DNA of 64,000 nucleotides from Bog-756 sp963753905 (GTDB lineage Bacteria; Actinomycetota; Acidimicrobiia; Acidimicrobiales; RAAP-2). Both the position numbers and the translations under genes were made by a program. The DNA lies in NCBI GenBank assembly GCA_963753905.1, contig CAVWDZ010000001.1, positions 2,666,001 to 2,730,000 of the forward strand. The letters are read 5' to 3'. Every line of letters starts with the position of its first letter. Positions within the stretch are counted from its first letter, which is position 1. The notes below the pieces were generated by a model, which made no database searches, was not told where the DNA came from, and saw only the letters and a list, made by a program, of their open reading frames with translations. Below, one piece after another: positions 61,975-64,000 of this stretch.

Positions 61975-62832
61975 TCATTGGGTCTTTTGATCGAGCTTGC
62001 GGTGCGCCTCTGCCGAAAGGTCCTGCCAATCGGCCCAGGTCTTGAGCCGGTTCGCGTAGACCTGCTGGACTATCTGGTAGCCCTCGGCGCCGAAGAATAC
62101 CCGCAGGGGCGGCTTTTCGGAGTCGACGATCTTGAGGAGTGCCTGAGCCGCGGCAACTGGGTCACCAGCGTCCATCTTCTTCTTCATGAACCCCACGATG
62201 CTTTGGCGAAAGACGTCGTAGATCGGATTGGCTTCGGCCTGGACCCCATCAGAGAGTGGGTCTGGTATCTCGCCGCCGGACCTGGTGGCGAAGGCGCTGG
62301 GCTCGACCAGGGTCACCTTGATGCCGAAGCCGGCGACCTCTTGGGCGAGGGACTCATTCAGCGCTTCGAGGGCCCACTTGGCGATGTGGTATCCGCCACC
62401 GACCGGCATTGCGATGAGCCCGGCGATCGAGGACATCTGGATGATGTGCCCTGCGCCCTGCTCGCGCAGGTGGGGCAGAGCGGCCTGAATGACCCACACA
62501 GCGCCGAACACGTTGGTCTCCAGCTCGTCTCGCAGTTGCTGCTCGGTCAGCTCCTCGATCGCGCCGAACAGGCCGTAGCCAGCGTTGTTCACGATGACGT
62601 CGAGACGGCGGAAGTGCTCCTTGGCCCGCGTCACGCTCTCGAACACCTTGGCCTTGTCGGTCACGTCCAGCTCAAGCGGAAGCACGGAGTCGCCATAGGC
62701 GGCGACTAGCTCATCAAGGTGTCCGGTATTCCGGGCCGTTGCGGCCACCTTGTCGCCGCGGGACAGAGCGGCCTCGACGAAGTTGCGGCCGAAGCCGCGG
62801 GACGAGCCGGTCACGAACCAGACCTTGCTCAT
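61975..62832 (-). CDS. Short-chain dehydrogenase/reductase
   Basis: This 285-residue classical SDR starts at ATG 62832 with AAGGA upstream. TGSSRGFGR (residues 8-16) is the cofactor motif and ARNTGHLDEL suggests NADP. NNAGYG, the catalytic Ser in IIQMSSIAGL and the Tyr/Lys pair in GGGYHIAKWALEAL are present. The size and the VKVTLVEPSAFATRSGG-like region resemble the oxidoreductases often regulated with aldo-keto reductases. It lies 99 bases downstream of the aldo/keto reductase gene on the same strand, probably in one operon. Confidence 0.94.
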   Translation of the reverse strand: MSKVWFVTGSSRGFGRNFVEAALSRGDKVAATARNTGHLDELVAAYGDSVLPLELDVTDKAKVFESVTRAKEHFRRLDVIVNNAGYGLFGAIEELTEQQLRDELETNVFGAVWVIQAALPHLREQGAGHIIQMSSIAGLIAMPVGGGYHIAKWALEALNESLAQEVAGFGIKVTLVEPSAFATRSGGEIPDPLSDGVQAEANPIYDVFRQSIVGFMKKKMDAGDPVAAAQALLKIVDSEKPPLRVFFGAEGYQIVQQVYANRLKTWADWQDLSAEAHRKLDQKTQ

Positions 62833-62931
62833 GATGTCCTTCCTTTCGTTGGCGGCTAGTTGCACCTCAAGAGGGCGTCCCAATCTCGGCCGTCGAGCTT
62901 CCGACGTTGGGGTTTCCACATCCGAAGATGG

Positions 62932-63942
62932 TCATTCGCTCGGGAGGGAGGATGCCCCGAAGACCCAGGGGCTCGTCTCACCGATGAACGTGGTGGGGAA
63001 CCCGAGGTCAATGTCCGTTGCTACTTCGAGTTGTGCAACGGCATCGCTTGGAAGATCGATGTCCACCGCGCCGAGGTTGTCGACAAGCTGGTCGAGCCGG
63101 CGTGCGCCGATGATTGGATGGATATTGTGCGATCGTGTTCGTGTCCACACGATGGCTACTTGTGAAGGCGTGGCTCCGAGTTCGTTGGCGACGGATTGCA
63201 CGGTTGTTGCCACCTTGCGTTGCTGCTCGGTGATCGATGAGGGGTCGATCCGAGTTCCCGATTCGGGACCCTGTTCTCGGGTGAACTTTCCCGAGAGGAT
63301 CCCGCCGGCCAGCGGGCTCCAGACCGCCACGGTCATGCCGAACGATTCCGCCATGGGAAGCAGTTCACGTTCGATGTCACGTTGCAAGAGGCTGTAGGGC
63401 ACTTGCAGGCCGGCGAATGCGGTCCAATCGCGCCAGTCGGCGAGCGTGTTGGCTTGAGAAACGATCCAGGCTGGGGTGTCGGAGACGCCGACGTACAGGA
63501 CCCGCCCAGCGCGGACCTCGTCGTCGAGGGCTCGCATGGTCTCTTCGATCGGAGTGTGACGGTCCCACATGTGGACCCAGTAAATATCTAGGTAGTCGGT
63601 GCGGAGCCGCCGTAGGCTCGTGTCCAGCGAGAGCCGCAGGTTCTTGCGGTGGTTGCCCGCACCATTGGGGTCATCTCGATCGCGGGACACCGTGTACTTC
63701 GTGGCGAGCACGAACCGATCCCGGCGACCGACGAGCAACTCCCCGAGGATCTCCTCGCTGGCCCCGCCGCGATAATTGATCGCAGTGTCGACGACGTTGC
63801 CACCCGCTTCGCAATAGGCGTCGACGATGCGGCGGCACTCCTCGAGCGGCGCCCCAACGCCGCCCTGCTCGCCGAAGGTCATGGCCCCGAGAAACAGCTC
63901 GGACACTCGCAGCCCAGTGTTCCCGAACCTGCGGTACTGCAT
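62932..63942 (-). CDS. Aldo/keto reductase
   Basis: This 336-residue enzyme of the YajO/Gfo-like AKR class starts at ATG 63942. Catalytic residues are Asp and Tyr in NVVDTAINYRGGASEEILGELL (about 48-70), Lys in VLATKYTVS, and His in IYWVHMWDRHTPIEETMRAL. GVSDTPAWIVSQA and SPLAGGILSGK are typical barrel motifs, and NADPH binding is by the IIGARRLDQLVDNLG region. It reduces aldehydes or ketones; the substrate is unknown. Its start overlaps the upstream gene's stop by one base (TGATG). Confidence 0.94.
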   Translation of the reverse strand: MQYRRFGNTGLRVSELFLGAMTFGEQGGVGAPLEECRRIVDAYCEAGGNVVDTAINYRGGASEEILGELLVGRRDRFVLATKYTVSRDRDDPNGAGNHRKNLRLSLDTSLRRLRTDYLDIYWVHMWDRHTPIEETMRALDDEVRAGRVLYVGVSDTPAWIVSQANTLADWRDWTAFAGLQVPYSLLQRDIERELLPMAESFGMTVAVWSPLAGGILSGKFTREQGPESGTRIDPSSITEQQRKVATTVQSVANELGATPSQVAIVWTRTRSHNIHPIIGARRLDQLVDNLGAVDIDLPSDAVAQLEVATDIDLGFPTTFIGETSPWVFGASSLPSE

Positions 63943-64000
63943 CACGTGTCAGAGCCCCCGCCAAAGGCTTCGGCGGCAAGTCGGACCACTTCTTCGTAAG
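63942..64000 (-). CDS. 3' end of an upstream gene cut by the window
   Basis: On the minus strand an open frame enters from the window edge and ends YEEVVRLAAEAFGGGSDT, with a stop at 63944-63942 that shares a base with the aldo/keto reductase ATG. The TGATG coupling supports a real gene in the same operon. Too little is visible to name it. Confidence 0.5.
   Translation of the reverse strand, partial: YEEVVRLAAEAFGGGSDT

Overview
The window is high-GC DNA with dense, overlapping genes, frequent GTG/TTG starts and several apparently leaderless genes. A complete YrbE-Mce lipid importer, DUF1059, IS1380 elements and NarL/HisKA_3 regulators point to an Actinomycetota genome, plausibly class Acidimicrobiia. 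The class is an inference: no rRNA or intact tRNA gene is present.

Layout. (1) 1-11908, minus strand: one long mce operon (yrbEA, yrbEB, six mce genes, an unrecognised membrane-anchored protein, the MceG ATPase, and a truncated Mce-associated protein). Many junctions are 4-base GTGA/ATGA overlaps. (2) 12040-25908, conventional chromosome: a cyclic-nucleotide-binding protein divergent from mce, a secreted lipase, an FAD monooxygenase, a YdeI-like protein, a PHM-like copper monooxygenase coupled to a lipoprotein, an MpaB-type oxygenase, a cyclase-ATPase-TPR regulator, and a TetR gene divergent from DUF1059 and SnoaL-like genes around an 18-bp palindrome. (3) 26126-36069: secreted repeat proteins and other genes, many broken by single-base frameshifts, plus an IS30 remnant. 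(4) 36118-43230: a sulfatase with a DUF1622 protein, an intact IS1380 copy, and an MBL/SRPBCC gene pair divergent from a TetR gene. (5) 43331-61290: an island-like region punctuated by three copies of a long repeat whose 40-bp core is the anticodon-loop-to-3'-end half of a tRNA (anticodon CGC). The copies lie about 8.8 kb apart. Cargo includes a broken hxlR next to an SDR gene, a VapBC-type toxin-antitoxin pair, an HTH protein, a beta-helix protein, an ORF-less group II intron, a GntR gene divergent from a membrane protein, a decayed IS1380 lying inside the middle repeat, an ABC exporter with a two-component system, and an unrecognised three-gene cassette with its own promoter. (6) 61975-64000: a minus-strand SDR/aldo-keto reductase operon.

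How it works together. The mce operon is a full lipid or sterol import machine and sits beside catabolic and oxidative enzymes. The right half looks like repeated integration and decay at a tRNA-derived attachment site, with no integrase left in view. Frameshifted genes are confined to about 26-54 kb and absent before 26 kb, which suggests either real gene decay or local sequence error. The least explained items are the long repeats, the three-gene cassette, the mce-linked membrane protein and the two-domain MpaB-type protein.
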